64,000 nucleotides of DNA from Shewanella sp. KT0246 (GTDB taxonomy: Bacteria; Pseudomonadota; Gammaproteobacteria; Enterobacterales; Shewanellaceae), in NCBI RefSeq assembly GCF_019654955.1, contig NZ_BPEV01000005.1, forward strand, positions 62,001-126,000, in the 5' to 3' direction. Positions 17,756-28,075 of the stretch are shown here, piece by piece (the first letter of the stretch is position 1; each line of letters begins with the position of its first letter). The position numbers and the translations under genes were made by a program. The notes beneath the pieces are model-generated. The model was given only the letters and a program-made list of their open reading frames with translations, did not search any database and was not told the DNA's origin.

Positions 17756-19061
17756 TCAACTGATGCCAAATAAAGATACCTTCTCATTAGTTCGCCTTCT
17801 TATCGCTTTAATAACTTTGGCGGTGCTTATTGGGCTTCAATGGTCGCAAGACGGAATAACTGCCCTTATCGTTGTTATGCTTATTGCTGCTATAGGGGTT
17901 TTCTTCACGATCATAAACCAGTTTCTAAACCAACAACATCAAGTTTCAACCGTACTAACCGCGATAGCTAATGGTGATACCAGCCTTGGGTTATCTCACC
18001 ATCACCCACTACAAACCAAACTCAAAGAAGTTAATCAAAAGCTAAAACACAGCCAAACTCTAGCGCAAAGCCAAAGCCATTATTTACAAACCTTGCTATC
18101 ACACTTGGATATTGCCATTTTTGTTGTTGGTGACGATGGGCAGATCAACCAGAAAAATCCAGCGAGTGAGCGCCTATTAGGGGCTCTACCAAAAAACATT
18201 GCTGAACTCCCCGCTTTAGCCGAGTGTATTAATGGCAGCTCAACGGATCGTAAACTGGTAGTAGATTGGAAAAAAGGCGAACAACAAGATCGATTATCAG
18301 TACAAATAACATGTGTAGTAATTGATGGAAAAGCATTAAAGTTAGTAAGTATCCAATCAATTTACTTAGCTCTTCAAGCTAAGGAGCAACAAGCATACAA
18401 GATGCTCACTAAGGTGCTAACCCATGAAATAGCAAACTCAATTACGCCACTTTCTTCACTATCGCAAACCGCTACAACTCTCATCCCTGACACATTAGTC
18501 TTTGATGATTTAGAAGACAAACATGACTTAGCGTTAGCGCTAGATACTATTGCTAACCGAACTCGGCATTTAGATGAATTTATTGGTCGTTTTAGGACTA
18601 TGAGTCAGCTGCCAGCACCAAAGCTAAAAATCATTTCATTAACGGAAATCGTTCAACGCAGCTTAAAACTTTTTGAACATCAATGGCAGCAGCAAAATAT
18701 TGAATTCCTGTTCAACTATCACAAAGATTATCCTCTAATGGCTGATTCTGCTCAAATTGAACAAGTGCTTATAAATCTCCTTAAAAATGCCACTGAAGCA
18801 GTGACAGCGCAGACGAATAAACAAATTCAATTGACGCTGCAACAAAATAGCCAAGCTCAAGTCAGTCTAGATATTCGAGATAGTGGCACTGGAGTTCCAG
18901 AACATGTGGTAGAAATGATGTTCGTTCCATTTTTTACCACTAAGCCAAAGGGATCTGGTATTGGTTTAAGTTTGTCGCGACAGATAATGATTCAACATGG
19001 TGGCGATTTAACATATATCAGTTCGCAGCCACAGGGTTACTTTAGGTTATTATTCAGTTGA
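17745..19061 (+). CDS. Sensor histidine kinase partner
   Basis: A 438-residue kinase. Two close hydrophobic helices (about 14-30 and 36-60) leave almost no periplasmic loop, so sensing is probably within the membrane or cytoplasm. A PAS-like region follows (LSHLDIAIFVVGDDGQINQ). The dimerisation site is LTHEIANSITPLSSLSQ, with His as phospho-acceptor. The ATPase part has NLLKNATEAV, RDSGTGVPE and GSGIGLSLSRQI. This membrane-sensing type is often paired with antimicrobial-peptide or envelope-stress ABC exporters; that link is inference here. Its 3' end overlaps the convergent thioredoxin-like gene by 25 bp. Confidence 0.9.
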   Translation: MSFNQLMPNKDTFSLVRLLIALITLAVLIGLQWSQDGITALIVVMLIAAIGVFFTIINQFLNQQHQVSTVLTAIANGDTSLGLSHHHPLQTKLKEVNQKLKHSQTLAQSQSHYLQTLLSHLDIAIFVVGDDGQINQKNPASERLLGALPKNIAELPALAECINGSSTDRKLVVDWKKGEQQDRLSVQITCVVIDGKALKLVSIQSIYLALQAKEQQAYKMLTKVLTHEIANSITPLSSLSQTATTLIPDTLVFDDLEDKHDLALALDTIANRTRHLDEFIGRFRTMSQLPAPKLKIISLTEIVQRSLKLFEHQWQQQNIEFLFNYHKDYPLMADSAQIEQVLINLLKNATEAVTAQTNKQIQLTLQQNSQAQVSLDIRDSGTGVPEHVVEMMFVPFFTTKPKGSGIGLSLSRQIMIQHGGDLTYISSQPQGYFRLLFS

Positions 19062-19570
19062 ATAAGGGAGTCTGGTGTCAACAACTGCACGAGCTCTTGT
19101 TCATATTGCTCGAGCTTATTCAAGTTAAACCCTGTGTGCTGCTGCACTAACTCACCATGGCGATTGAAGATAAAACTGCTTGGCATACCTTTGAGTGCAA
19201 ATAGCCTTGCGACCTCACTATCTGGATCGTAACGAACGGCAAAATCAGCGGGAAAGTCTTTTAAAAAACTCAATGCTAACGGCAATTCAACATCCAGATT
19301 AATGGCAACAACGGCCAAACCTTGTTGCTGATATTTAGCATGCATTTGGTTCATCCACGGGAAAGACTTTCTACAAGGGCCGCACCATGAAGACCAAAAA
19401 TCCACGTACACGACTTTACCTTTAAACTCGCTTAAGCTGAGTTGCTCACCCAGCTCGTTTTGTACCATATGACTTAAAGAAGGCGCGGCGTTAGCTTGGT
19501 TCGACACTGTTATTGCAGCTATCAGCATAAAACCAAAGGCCATTAACTTAACAGGCTGTGTGTTTGTCAT
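19037..19570 (-). CDS. TlpA/ResA-like periplasmic thioredoxin-fold protein
   Basis: A 177-residue exported thiol-disulfide protein. A Sec signal (about 1-29, cut after ANA) is followed by the TlpA fold: LSEFKGKVVYVDFWSSWCGP with the active CGPC, and later the cis-Pro loop KGMPSSFIFNRHGE. Such proteins reduce disulfides in apocytochromes or copper-site proteins in the periplasm. The 3' end overlaps the kinase gene on the other strand by 25 bp. No cytochrome genes lie next to it, so its target is not evident. Confidence 0.88.
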   Translation of the reverse strand: MTNTQPVKLMAFGFMLIAAITVSNQANAAPSLSHMVQNELGEQLSLSEFKGKVVYVDFWSSWCGPCRKSFPWMNQMHAKYQQQGLAVVAINLDVELPLALSFLKDFPADFAVRYDPDSEVARLFALKGMPSSFIFNRHGELVQQHTGFNLNKLEQYEQELVQLLTPDSLIQLNNNLK

Positions 19571-19753
19571 ATCTTTACTGTCCCTATATGCCGATGTCTA
19601 TTCAGTTAACCCTCATAAAAATGACGACTTGCATCAATTGCTCGTATTGGCCACTTCTATCAGTTAACGACTAGCTGTTGTTAACTACGTTTATAGCCCT
19701 TGCTAAAGATCAATGCGGCTCAATGTATCGCTATATTTTATGTTCGGACATAA

Positions 19754-19778
19754 AAAAGCCTGCTTGATGCAGGCTTTT
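19754..19778 (-). terminator. Rho-independent terminator of the RND operon
   Basis: A 10-bp stem AAAAGCCTGC / GCAGGCTTTT with a 5-base loop; on the reverse strand it runs into T6. It lies 26 bp past the stop of the RND pump gene. Confidence 0.85.
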
Positions 19779-19803
19779 AGTATGAACCAGTTAAGAGGGT
19801 TTA

Positions 19804-22800
19804 TTAACTCTTATCTGATGTTTCAGTTTGTGCTTCCGCTTCTGGCGGCTTGTAACCTTTGCGCTCTTTCTTACTGAATATTTTCTCTACCACAACGAAG
19901 AATAATGGAATTAAGAAGATACCAATAAAGGTTGAACTCATCATGCCACCTAGTACACCTGTACCTAGGGCATTTTTACTACCAGAACCTACGCCAGTAC
20001 TGATAGCTAATGGTACAACACCTAAACCGAATGCCAATGAAGTCATTAGAATTGGACGCAAACGTACACGAACTGCGTGCAATGTCGCCTCAATCAAGCC
20101 TGCACCTTTGTCGTAGAATTCTTTAGCGAATTCTACAATTAAGATCGCATTTTTGGTTGCGAGCCCCACCGTAGTTAATAGTCCAACCTGGAAGAATACG
20201 TCGTTAGGTAAACCACGACCATTCATCGCAAGCAGTGCACCAATGACACCCAGTGGTACAACTAAGATAACCGCAAACGGTACAGACCAACTTTCATATA
20301 GCGCTGCAAGTACCAAAAATACAACTAAGATAGATAAAGCATAAAGCGCTGGCGCTTGGTTACCAGATAATCTTTCTTCGTATGATAAACCGTTCCACTC
20401 TAAACCAAATCCTGGTGGAAGTTGTTTCACCATTTCTTCGAAATCGAGCATCGCGTCACCAGTACTATAACCTGGCATTGTTGCACCTTGGATATTAATT
20501 GCTGGTAAGCCATTAAAGCGTTGCAGTTGCGGTGAACCGTACTCCCATGTACCTGTTGTAAAGGCTGAGAAAGGAACCATTTCACCTTCAGAGTTACGCA
20601 CGTACCAAGAATCTAAATCACTTGGTTGCATACGGTATTCTGCTTCACCTTGAACATATACCTTCTTCACACGACCGCGGTCAATGAAGTCATTAACGTA
20701 AGAACCACCATAGGCTGTTGCCAGTACGCTATTTACATTATCAATATCAACACCTAAGGCGCGAATTTTAGCTTGATCAACGTGGATTTCGTACATAGGT
20801 GCATCTTCTTGTCCGTTAGGACGTACACCAACTAGGTTTGGATTCTGTGCGGCCATACCCAGTAACTGGTTACGAGCTTGAATAAGTGCATCATGACCTT
20901 TACCACTGCGATCTTGCAGATACATATCGAAACCATTCGACGTACCTAGCTCGATTACCGCAGGTGGCACAAAGGCAAACACTAACGCCTCTTTCATTTG
21001 CATGAAGCGACCCATTGCACGGTTAGACAATGATTGAACATCTTGTCCTTCACCACGCTCAGCCCAGTCTTCAAGACCAACGAATGCAATACCCATATTC
21101 TGACCAGAGCCAGCGAAACTGAAGCCTGCAACACTGAATACAGATTTGACCGTATCGCCTTCTTCATTCAGGTAAAAATCACTGACTTCATCAAGCACTT
21201 TAATGGTGCTTTCTTGGGTTGAGTTAGTTGGCAAAATAGCCTGAGTGAACAAGATACCTTGGTCTTCATCAGGTAAGAACGCCGTCGGCATACGCATGAA
21301 AATCCATGCGGTAGCGATAACCAGAACAAGATAAACACCCATCATACGAACAGTACGTTTTAAGATGGCTGCAACACTGGCTTCATAACGCGAAGTTAAC
21401 TTATCAAAGCTTCGGTTAAACCAACCAAAGAAACCGGTATTAATGTGAGTATGACCTTTAGGGATAGGCTTAAGCATCGTAGCACACAGTGCCGGAGTTA
21501 AGATCATCGCAATCAATACTGACAATGCCATCGCTGACACAATCGTTATCGAGAATTGTCGATAAATCACACCCGTTGAACCAGACATAAATGCCATCGG
21601 AACAAATACTGCTGATAGGGTTAAACCAATACCAATCAATGCGCCAGTAATCTGATCCATCGATTTACGGGTTGCTTCAAGTGGGCTTAATCCCTCTTCA
21701 GCCATGACCCGCTCGACGTTTTCCACCACAACAATGGCGTCATCCACCAGCAAGCCAATTGCTAACACCATCGCAAACATGGTTAAGGTGTTAATAGTAA
21801 AGCCAGTTGCTGATAAAATGGCAAATGTACCCAGCAGTACCACAGGTACAGCAATTGTCGGAATCAATGTTGCTCTGAAGTTCTGTAAGAACAGATACAT
21901 AATCAGGAACACTAAAATCACAGCTTCAATCAGAGTATGGACAACCCCTTCAATTGATTTCTCAACAAATGGTGTTGTGTCATACGGATAATAAGTTTGT
22001 AAACCGTCAGGAAAATAGGCTTCTAACTCGGCAATTTTTTCACGAATATTGTTAGCCGTTTCAAGTGCGTTAGCTCCTGTAGCAAGCTGAACACCGACAC
22101 CAGAAGCTGGTTTACCGTTATAGAAAGATTCAACTGAATAACTTTCAGAACCTAATTCCACACGAGCAACATCATTAAGATAAACGTTAGCACCTGATGA
22201 GTCTGATTTAAGGATAATCTCGCGGAACTGTTCAGGTGTTTGTAAACGGCTTTGCGCTGTTACAGTTGCATTTAACTCTTGACCAGCAATAGAAGGTGCA
22301 CCACCTAATTGACCCGCTGAAATCTGAGCGTTTTGCTCTTGAATCGCAGCCATAACATCAATACTGGTTAAGTTATATTGAGTTAGCTTTAATGGGTCAA
22401 GCCATATACGCATAGCGTACTGTGCACCAAACAATTGGATTTCACCTACACCAGCAACACGGCTAAGTGGATCCTGAATGTTCGCAGCAACATAATCGGC
22501 AATATCGCTTTTTTGTAAAGAACCATCTTCAGATACGAACGCAGCAACCATCAAGAAACCCGCACTTGATTTTACAACGTTAACACCTTGAGACTGTACT
22601 TCTTGCGGTAACAAGGTCATTGCAGCTTGAAGCTTGTTCTGTACTTGTACTTGCGCAATATCAGGATCTGCTTCAGCGTTGAAGGTTAAGGTAATGGTGG
22701 CATTACCGAAACTGTCACTGCTTGAAGCAATGTAGCGTAAGTGGTCAATACCTGTCATACGCTGCTCAATGACCTGAGTTACTGTGTCTTCCATGGTCTT

Positions 22801-22962
22801 TGCAGACGCACCTGGATAGAACGCTGTAATCTCTACGGTTGGCGGCGCAATACTTGGGTATTGTGCTACTGGAAGATCTTTAATAGCCAAGATCCCTGCC
22901 AGCATGATTAAGATTGAGATCACCCAAGCAAAAATAGGGCGATCGATAAAGAAACGAGCCAT
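19804..22962 (-). CDS. AcrB/MexB-type RND multidrug efflux pump
   Basis: A 1052-residue inner-membrane proton-driven exporter of the HAE1 family. It starts [17 protein letters not shown]. The proton-relay helix holds [18 protein letters not shown] (the paired Asp). It also has [25 protein letters not shown] and the second-half helix with [13 protein letters not shown] (relay Lys). The length is that of AcrB. It follows its adaptor by 10 bp; the outer channel (TolC or the NodT-like protein at the left edge) is not in this operon. Substrates are typically drugs, detergents and bile salts. Confidence 0.96.
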   Translation of the reverse strand: MARFFIDRPIFAWVISILIMLAGILAIKDLPVAQYPSIAPPTVEITAFYPGASAKTMEDTVTQVIEQRMTGIDHLRYIASSSDSFGNATITLTFNAEADPDIAQVQVQNKLQAAMTLLPQEVQSQGVNVVKSSAGFLMVAAFVSEDGSLQKSDIADYVAANIQDPLSRVAGVGEIQLFGAQYAMRIWLDPLKLTQYNLTSIDVMAAIQEQNAQISAGQLGGAPSIAGQELNATVTAQSRLQTPEQFREIILKSDSSGANVYLNDVARVELGSESYSVESFYNGKPASGVGVQLATGANALETANNIREKIAELEAYFPDGLQTYYPYDTTPFVEKSIEGVVHTLIEAVILVFLIMYLFLQNFRATLIPTIAVPVVLLGTFAILSATGFTINTLTMFAMVLAIGLLVDDAIVVVENVERVMAEEGLSPLEATRKSMDQITGALIGIGLTLSAVFVPMAFMSGSTGVIYRQFSITIVSAMALSVLIAMILTPALCATMLKPIPKGHTHINTGFFGWFNRSFDKLTSRYEASVAAILKRTVRMMGVYLVLVIATAWIFMRMPTAFLPDEDQGILFTQAILPTNSTQESTIKVLDEVSDFYLNEEGDTVKSVFSVAGFSFAGSGQNMGIAFVGLEDWAERGEGQDVQSLSNRAMGRFMQMKEALVFAFVPPAVIELGTSNGFDMYLQDRSGKGHDALIQARNQLLGMAAQNPNLVGVRPNGQEDAPMYEIHVDQAKIRALGVDIDNVNSVLATAYGGSYVNDFIDRGRVKKVYVQGEAEYRMQPSDLDSWYVRNSEGEMVPFSAFTTGTWEYGSPQLQRFNGLPAINIQGATMPGYSTGDAMLDFEEMVKQLPPGFGLEWNGLSYEERLSGNQAPALYALSILVVFLVLAALYESWSVPFAVILVVPLGVIGALLAMNGRGLPNDVFFQVGLLTTVGLATKNAILIVEFAKEFYDKGAGLIEATLHAVRVRLRPILMTSLAFGLGVVPLAISTGVGSGSKNALGTGVLGGMMSSTFIGIFLIPLFFVVVEKIFSKKERKGYKPPEAEAQTETSDKS

Positions 22963-22971
22963 AACGTTACC

Positions 22972-24126
22972 CTATTTAGTTGCAGGAGTTGCTGGGGTTG
23001 CTGAAAGTACCTGTGGTGTCACAACGGCACCCTGACGAATTTTCTGTAAGCCTTCAACAATCAATTTATCGCCAGCGACTAAACCATCGGTGATACGCCA
23101 TTGATGATTAATAACTTCTGCCGTGGTCACGATACGAGACTCAACTTTGTTTTCTGCACCAACAACCATAGCAACAGCTTGGCCTTTGGTATTACGCGTC
23201 ACAGCTTTTTGAGGCACTAAAATTGCTTTAGGATCTTGACCTGCATTCAAAATTGCACGGACATACATACCAGGCAATAACACCCCATCAGGGTTAGGGA
23301 ATTCAGCACGTAAAGTGACTGAACCTGTTGCTTCATCAACACTCACTTCAGCGAACTGTAATGTACCAGCTTGCTCATAAATAGTGCCGTCTTCAAGAAC
23401 CAACTTAACTTCAGCGTTATCACTTTGCTGTAGTTTGCCGTCTCTCAGTTTTGCCTTTAAACGTAATAACTGTGCACTTGATTGAGCAATATCAACGTTG
23501 ATTGGGTCAAGTTGCTGAATTTTAGCCAAGGTGCCAGACTGGTTTGCTGTTACCAAAGCGCCTGGAGTTACACTTGATTTACCGATACGACCAGAAATAG
23601 GTGCTTTAACTTCAGTGTACTCAAGATTAATGTTTGCTGTGTTAATTGCCGCTTTTGCTACAGTAACATTAGCAATTGCTTCTTTGTAAGCTGCATCTGC
23701 TTCATCAAAGTCTTGCTTACTAATCGCATTAGTTTGCACAAGTGCAGCGTAACGATCCGCCGTTGCTTTTGCTGATGCTAAAGAAGCATTTGCACTTGCT
23801 AAGTCTGCTTCAGCACTGACGAGCGCCGCTTTATATGTAGCTGAATCAATCTGATATAGTGATTGGCCCGCTTCAACATCCTTACCTTCAACAAAACCAC
23901 GGTTAGTGATAATGCCTGATACCTGTGGACGAACTTCTGCTTCTAAATAAGCGCGGCTACGACCAGGTAACTCAACTTGAATAGCTTGAGGTTGCTCAGT
24001 CACACTCAACACTCCTACAGGAACGGGAGGCGCTTTTTGCTGGGTATGGCCTTGATCGGCTTTACCACAAGCGGTAATCCATAAAGCCGCAGTGATAACT
24101 GAGGCTATTTTCAGTGCTTTGTGCAT
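22972..24126 (-). CDS. AcrA/MexA-type RND periplasmic adaptor lipoprotein
   Basis: A 384-residue adaptor. The lipoprotein signal ends WITAC at about Cys20. The lipoyl halves are VEVRPQVSGIITNRGFVEGK-like and YTEVKAPISGRIGKSSVTPG, with a hairpin of about 60 residues between them (AALVSAEADLASANASLASA). The beta-barrel and membrane-proximal domains follow. I chose the ATG at 24126, preceded by GGAGT; starts up to 24153 are less likely because they would put charged residues before the signal. It is the first gene of the adaptor-pump operon. Confidence 0.95.
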   Translation of the reverse strand: MHKALKIASVITAALWITACGKADQGHTQQKAPPVPVGVLSVTEQPQAIQVELPGRSRAYLEAEVRPQVSGIITNRGFVEGKDVEAGQSLYQIDSATYKAALVSAEADLASANASLASAKATADRYAALVQTNAISKQDFDEADAAYKEAIANVTVAKAAINTANINLEYTEVKAPISGRIGKSSVTPGALVTANQSGTLAKIQQLDPINVDIAQSSAQLLRLKAKLRDGKLQQSDNAEVKLVLEDGTIYEQAGTLQFAEVSVDEATGSVTLRAEFPNPDGVLLPGMYVRAILNAGQDPKAILVPQKAVTRNTKGQAVAMVVGAENKVESRIVTTAEVINHQWRITDGLVAGDKLIVEGLQKIRQGAVVTPQVLSATPATPATK

Positions 24127-24504
24127 GACTGTTCTTACTCCTAATGACATCATCAGTAACCTTACGCTTCATTACGTAACGATTGCTAAATAGCGATAAT
24201 CCTAACGTTTTAAATTGACTAAACTTTATGGGCACTGTTATCGCATACCCATGTGAACTCAACAACCACTTAAAATATTATAAATTGTAAACAAATAATA
24301 AGTTTTGCGGCTTTGTTTCAAGCTTGTTAACAAGGCTGTGCTAACAAAAATTAAACAGCCTAGAATGTTACTACAACGTTACAATTGAATGAGTTAAAAA
24401 AAACCCAATATACAACATAACGTTAAAAAAAATGCATATGAAATAGTATTTTATTTGGTTTATTGTAGGTGAAACCAGATATTTTTCTATCTATTAGCAA
24501 AAAA
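24127..24504. other. Intergenic region upstream of the RND operon
   Basis: A 378-bp region with the RND operon promoter. It contains several short AACGTTA-type palindromes (near 24172, 24377 and 24419) that could be regulator sites, but no full repeat pair is convincing. No gene seen. Confidence 0.4.
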
Positions 24505-25596
24505 TTATTGAGATTGTAAAATCCATTCATCATTCGATAGCATCTCACGCCACCAAGCCTGTGTTTTTTGCGGTGAGGCTACATTAACAGGCTCTCCGAA
24601 AACGGGAGTAATCACTGACACATTGGCCTGTTTGCCTAAGTCGCTAATCCACTCTAAAGGTTCAAACCAATCATGTAGCGCCAAGTCAAAGGTGCCATTA
24701 TGAATTGGCATCAACACACTGCTTTCAAATTCAGAACCATTTAAATCAATATGTGCCTGCAGGCTTTGTTCAGGCATCATGTGGATCTGACTCCACATTT
24801 CATTATAGGCGCCAGTTTCAATCATCGTGATATCAAATGGCCCATAACGTTCTCCAATTTCTTTAAAACCTGAAAAATATCCGCCATCACCACTGAAAAA
24901 TAGATTGCTGTTAGTGCCTTTAATAACCCAGCTTGCCCACAACGTTGTATCACGATCACGTAATCCACGACCTGAAAAATGCTGTGCAGGTGTTGCCGCT
25001 AAGGTTAACTCTCCAATATTAAGCTCTTGCCACCAAGAAAGCTGACTGACTTTACTCGGCTCAACACCCCATTCAATTAAATAATCGCCCACCTTTTCGG
25101 GCGTGACAAAATGCTCGGCTTTGTCGCTTAGCTCGGTAATGGCTGATTTATCAAGGTGATCATAATGATCATGACTAATGATGACCGCTTTAATTGGCGG
25201 TAATTGCTCAATACTGATCGGCGATTGATGAAAACGCTTAGGCCCTGCCCATTGTACTGGCGAAGCACGCTGACTGAATACGGGATCTAACAGGATATAA
25301 TCACCATCAAGACGAATAAGTATCGTTGAATGACCTAGACGAAATAGCTGATCTTCATTACTAAAGCTTAAACTGGTTGCCGTAATCGGCTGTACAGGTA
25401 CTTCAACCACTGGAGCTGGATGTAAACGTTTGGTTGTCATGTAGCTTTTAGCGATATTCCAAATATCACTGAAGCCTGATTGGTATTGAATATCGGTATT
25501 TTCAAATTTAACAACGTCTGTTTTATCAGCTGCAAAAAATGATTTAATTGAAAAAGCCATCACCAATACCCCCACCAAAATCAAAAAATATTTCAT
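24505..25596 (-). CDS. Metallo-beta-lactamase-fold hydrolase (UlaG/NAPE-PLD-like)
   Basis: A 363-residue protein with an N-terminal membrane or signal segment (about 1-20). The lactamase fold starts with LGHSTILIRLDGDYILLDP, and the zinc motif is ISHDHYDHLD. Further ligand segments are AQHFSGRG, FFSGDGGYFSG and MPIHNGTFDLALHDWFEP. This pattern fits the NAPE-PLD/UlaG-like group (L-ascorbate-6-phosphate lactonase and phospholipase D relatives). It is divergent from a TetR regulator, with two operator-like palindromes in the 106-bp gap, so it is probably repressed by that protein. The substrate is not known. Confidence 0.88.
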   Translation of the reverse strand: MKYFLILVGVLVMAFSIKSFFAADKTDVVKFENTDIQYQSGFSDIWNIAKSYMTTKRLHPAPVVEVPVQPITATSLSFSNEDQLFRLGHSTILIRLDGDYILLDPVFSQRASPVQWAGPKRFHQSPISIEQLPPIKAVIISHDHYDHLDKSAITELSDKAEHFVTPEKVGDYLIEWGVEPSKVSQLSWWQELNIGELTLAATPAQHFSGRGLRDRDTTLWASWVIKGTNSNLFFSGDGGYFSGFKEIGERYGPFDITMIETGAYNEMWSQIHMMPEQSLQAHIDLNGSEFESSVLMPIHNGTFDLALHDWFEPLEWISDLGKQANVSVITPVFGEPVNVASPQKTQAWWREMLSNDEWILQSQ

Positions 25597-25613
25597 TGTA
25601 AAACCCAGAAAGT

Positions 25614-25672
25614 AAACTACACGGTGCAGTTTATTAAAATATGATTGAAAAGTAAACTACCCAGTGTAGAAT
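25614..25672. promoter_or_regulatory. Two TetR-type operator palindromes
   Basis: AAACTACACGGTGCAGTTT (25614-25632, 8 of 9 arm bases pair) and a weaker copy AAACTACCCAGTGTAGAAT (25654-25672, 6 of 9) lie exactly 40 bp apart in the gap between the divergent hydrolase and TetR genes. This is where a TetR repressor controlling both genes would bind. Confidence 0.7.
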
Positions 25673-25702
25673 GTCTCGAGATTTACATTACGAGTAAAAA
25701 CC

Positions 25703-26323
25703 ATGCCGACTGAAAAAATGACTTTGAGCCAAAAAAAACGTGCTGCCATCATCAACGCAGCCAAAGTGACCTTCACTGAGTTTGGTGTTGCTGCAACCAG
25801 TATGGACAAGCTGGCCGAAGTTGCCGGCGTGTCTAAGCGCACGGTTTACAATCACTTTGACACTAAAGAAGCGATCGTTATGAACTTAATGGCTGATCTA
25901 TGGGACCGCTCTTTCAAACATAATGTTGCAGAATACCAAAGCAATACACCTTTGCTTGAGCAGTTATCGGAAGTGGTATTTAAAGAAATCAATTTTATCA
26001 GTAGCCATGAGTACATAGAGCTGACACGTATGGCTATTGGGCATTTTTTCTATACACCAGAGTCCATGAACCAAGAGTTTCAACGTGTTAAAAAGCAAGA
26101 AAGCGCCACAATGCGCTGGATAAGAGCAGCCATGGCCGACAAAAAGATTTCAGTCACTAATGAGGAATTGGCGCTACAGCAAATACATAGCTTGATTAAA
26201 GGAAGTTGTTTTTGGCCTCAAGTCATGCAATTTGCTGACAGACTTAACCATGATGAGCAGCAAGAAATAGCCAATGAAGTCGCCAAAATGTTTTTGTGTC
26301 GCTATCAAAATGCATCAATTTAG
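25703..26323 (+). CDS. TetR/AcrR-family transcriptional regulator
   Basis: A 206-residue repressor. The N-terminal HTH reads AAKVTFTEFGVAATSMDKLA and VAGVSKRTVYNHFDTKEAI, and the C-terminal ligand domain resembles the AcrR C-terminal type found with YbiH/RutR-like proteins. It is divergent from the lactamase-fold hydrolase with a pair of palindromes between, so it probably represses that gene and itself. The inducer is unknown. Confidence 0.92.
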   Translation: MPTEKMTLSQKKRAAIINAAKVTFTEFGVAATSMDKLAEVAGVSKRTVYNHFDTKEAIVMNLMADLWDRSFKHNVAEYQSNTPLLEQLSEVVFKEINFISSHEYIELTRMAIGHFFYTPESMNQEFQRVKKQESATMRWIRAAMADKKISVTNEELALQQIHSLIKGSCFWPQVMQFADRLNHDEQQEIANEVAKMFLCRYQNASI

Positions 26324-26330
26324 CCCGTCG

Positions 26331-27020
26331 TTAGACGCGATTGTCACCCACTCCTAATGAAATAATACGGCTGATTTGAGCTTGGCTTAAGCCAGACTCT
26401 TGTTGCCAATGGTTAAACGCAGCTTGCGCCTGTCTTAGCGCAGTTTGCGAGGTAAAGCCTGCATCAACGACCTTATTGGCTTTTAAATAAGATTGCACAT
26501 CGTTGGTCAATAAAAAGGTATCTTTACCAACCGTGCGCAAAAAATAAGGCCCAGTATTACCACCCAAGCGACTGCCTTTTTTCTTCAGTACTTGCCAAAG
26601 CCCAGTAATGTCATCTTCTGGCCAGTTAGCAATAAACTCAGCGAAGCTGCCATGCTCTGCTGCCAATTGCTGCACCATATAAGCATTATCAACAATGGAT
26701 TGGGTTTTCTTTTGGTGACGAATAAGCGTGGCATCTGTGGCACGCTCTTGAATTTGATCAGGAGACAACATTAAAACTTTAAAAGGCTCAAATTTAAAGA
26801 AGGCTTCTTCATAAGCAGGCCATTTATTCTCAACCACTCGCCAAACAAAACCACTCTGAAACACTTGCTTGCTCATTGCAGATAGCAATTGGGCATCGGT
26901 AAATTGCCCAATCTCATCAGCATCTAATGTTTGCGGCATTAATAAGCCTAGCGCTTTAGCACCACCTTTACGTTCGGCTGCGCGGTCAAAAATATCGCTA
27001 AACTTCTCTAATGTGGCCAC
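26331..27020 (-). CDS. DNA-3-methyladenine glycosylase I family protein
   Basis: A 229-residue protein of the Tag family. Supporting segments are SAMSKQVFQSGFVWRVVENKWP and FFKFEPFKVLMLSPDQIQE. They correspond to the Tag-type Q-x-G-x-x-W helix and substrate-pocket regions. A further one is AYMVQQLAAEHGSFAEFIANWP. The C-terminus (KKGSRLGGNTGPYFLRTVGK) corresponds to the Tag end with S-x-G-F/T. It differs from E. coli Tag, which has zinc-binding Cys/His that I do not see here, so it belongs to the more distant branch. Its likely role is excision of alkylated adenine. Confidence 0.75.
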   Translation of the reverse strand: MATLEKFSDIFDRAAERKGGAKALGLLMPQTLDADEIGQFTDAQLLSAMSKQVFQSGFVWRVVENKWPAYEEAFFKFEPFKVLMLSPDQIQERATDATLIRHQKKTQSIVDNAYMVQQLAAEHGSFAEFIANWPEDDITGLWQVLKKKGSRLGGNTGPYFLRTVGKDTFLLTNDVQSYLKANKVVDAGFTSQTALRQAQAAFNHWQQESGLSQAQISRIISLGVGDNRV

Positions 27021-27066
27021 TTGGGTTACCTACTCAATACATTATTATCTTTGGGTATAATAACGT

Positions 27067-27621
27067 TTACGAAGCTAAACTCAATTTAGGAGCAAGGTTT
27101 TGGTCTTTCTTAACTTGTAAAAATTCTTTCCACTTAACCAGCTCCGGAGGCATAGCGGGTGTCGGCCCTTCATAGCCCGCTGCAGCAACTAAATCAGTAA
27201 TCGGAACTTGTTTACCCTTACAAATAAACACGCCACGTACATGCATGATGCAATGTAAGCCTCTTGCGGTAACAAAGCGTTGTTCAATATAAAAATATTT
27301 ATCATCCCATCCAACAATGCGAGTTTCGATTTCAAATTTTTCCATCGGTTTGATATCACGGAAAAAAGTAAACTCTGATGCATTCACAATAGGCAGCCAT
27401 TTCAGCTTTAGAAATTTCTGCATTAGTCCCATTTCTGCAATCATGTGAGTTCGAGCAAGATCCATAAATGCAGGATAACGAGAGTTGGTTAAATGCATAT
27501 TGATATCGCAATCTAGCGGCAATGCACGGTAACTAATACGGCTGGTATCTAAAAAACCAATTTTTTTAGCTTGGCGATTACGCCACAACATCAACCAAAT
27601 GAGACGAAAATATAAATTCAT
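27067..27621 (-). CDS. Hotdog-fold thioesterase (4HBT/THEM6-like)
   Basis: A 184-residue protein. The segment LDCDINMHLTNSRYPAFMDL is the hotdog active-site strand-helix of 4-hydroxybenzoyl-CoA thioesterase-like proteins, with N-x-H and a D four residues before the helix. A membrane-like stretch (LYFRLIWLMLW) at the start suggests association with the membrane. GGAG precedes the ATG by ten bases. It is followed by the glycosylase gene on the same strand after 46 bp. The acyl substrate is not known. Confidence 0.8.
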   Translation of the reverse strand: MNLYFRLIWLMLWRNRQAKKIGFLDTSRISYRALPLDCDINMHLTNSRYPAFMDLARTHMIAEMGLMQKFLKLKWLPIVNASEFTFFRDIKPMEKFEIETRIVGWDDKYFYIEQRFVTARGLHCIMHVRGVFICKGKQVPITDLVAAAGYEGPTPAMPPELVKWKEFLQVKKDQNLAPKLSLAS

Positions 27622-27865
27622 ATACTGCTTACTCCTTATGAACGCATCAGGCTAACAGAGGTCATACCAGCTATCAAGTCCACTCTCTAAATTAACAAAT
27701 CATTAAATAGAACAACTTATACGAAAATGTATCCGCCAAAGTTCAGCCACCTTGATGATAAAAATATTTATGAACTCTGAGTGCCTTATCACTTTTTAAA
27801 TCCAAACTTTTGGCTTACCATGACGGCGCTGTTTAGCACATTGGGTGTGAAGCAGATTATTTTAA

Positions 27866-28033
27866 TTCTCAGGGCGGGGCGAAATTCCCCACCGGCGGTG
27901 ATGTTAACTTACCTTTATGTAATCTTAACTAAGCCCGCGAGCGCTCGATTCGTCGAGGTCAGCAGATTTGGTGATGTAGATGTAATGTCTACGATTCCAG
28001 AGCCGACGGTTATAGTCCGGATGAGAGAGAATA
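27866..28033 (+). ncRNA. FMN riboswitch (RFN element)
   Basis: The leader contains all recognisable RFN segments in order. They are CTCAGGGCGGGGCGAAATTC and CCCACCGGCGGTGAT at the 5' side. Next comes an AGCCCGCGAGCGC-type arm, then GGTCAGCAGATTTGGTG. CAGAGCCGACGGTTATAGTC and CGGATGAGAGAGAAT close it at the 3' side. It binds FMN and lowers expression of the ribB gene that follows. A 101-residue ORF that runs through this RNA is chance. Confidence 0.97.
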
Positions 28034-28034
28034 G

Positions 28035-28075
28035 AAATACGCCAGTGAGCATTGTGCTTACTGGTGTATTTCGTT
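28035..28075 (+). terminator. Riboswitch-controlled terminator hairpin
   Basis: A 16-bp stem (AAATACGCCAGTGAGC against GCTTACTGGTGTATTT, with G-T pairs) and a 5-base loop directly follow the aptamer. A short CGTTT tail follows. It is most likely the FMN-dependent transcription terminator. Confidence 0.75.
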
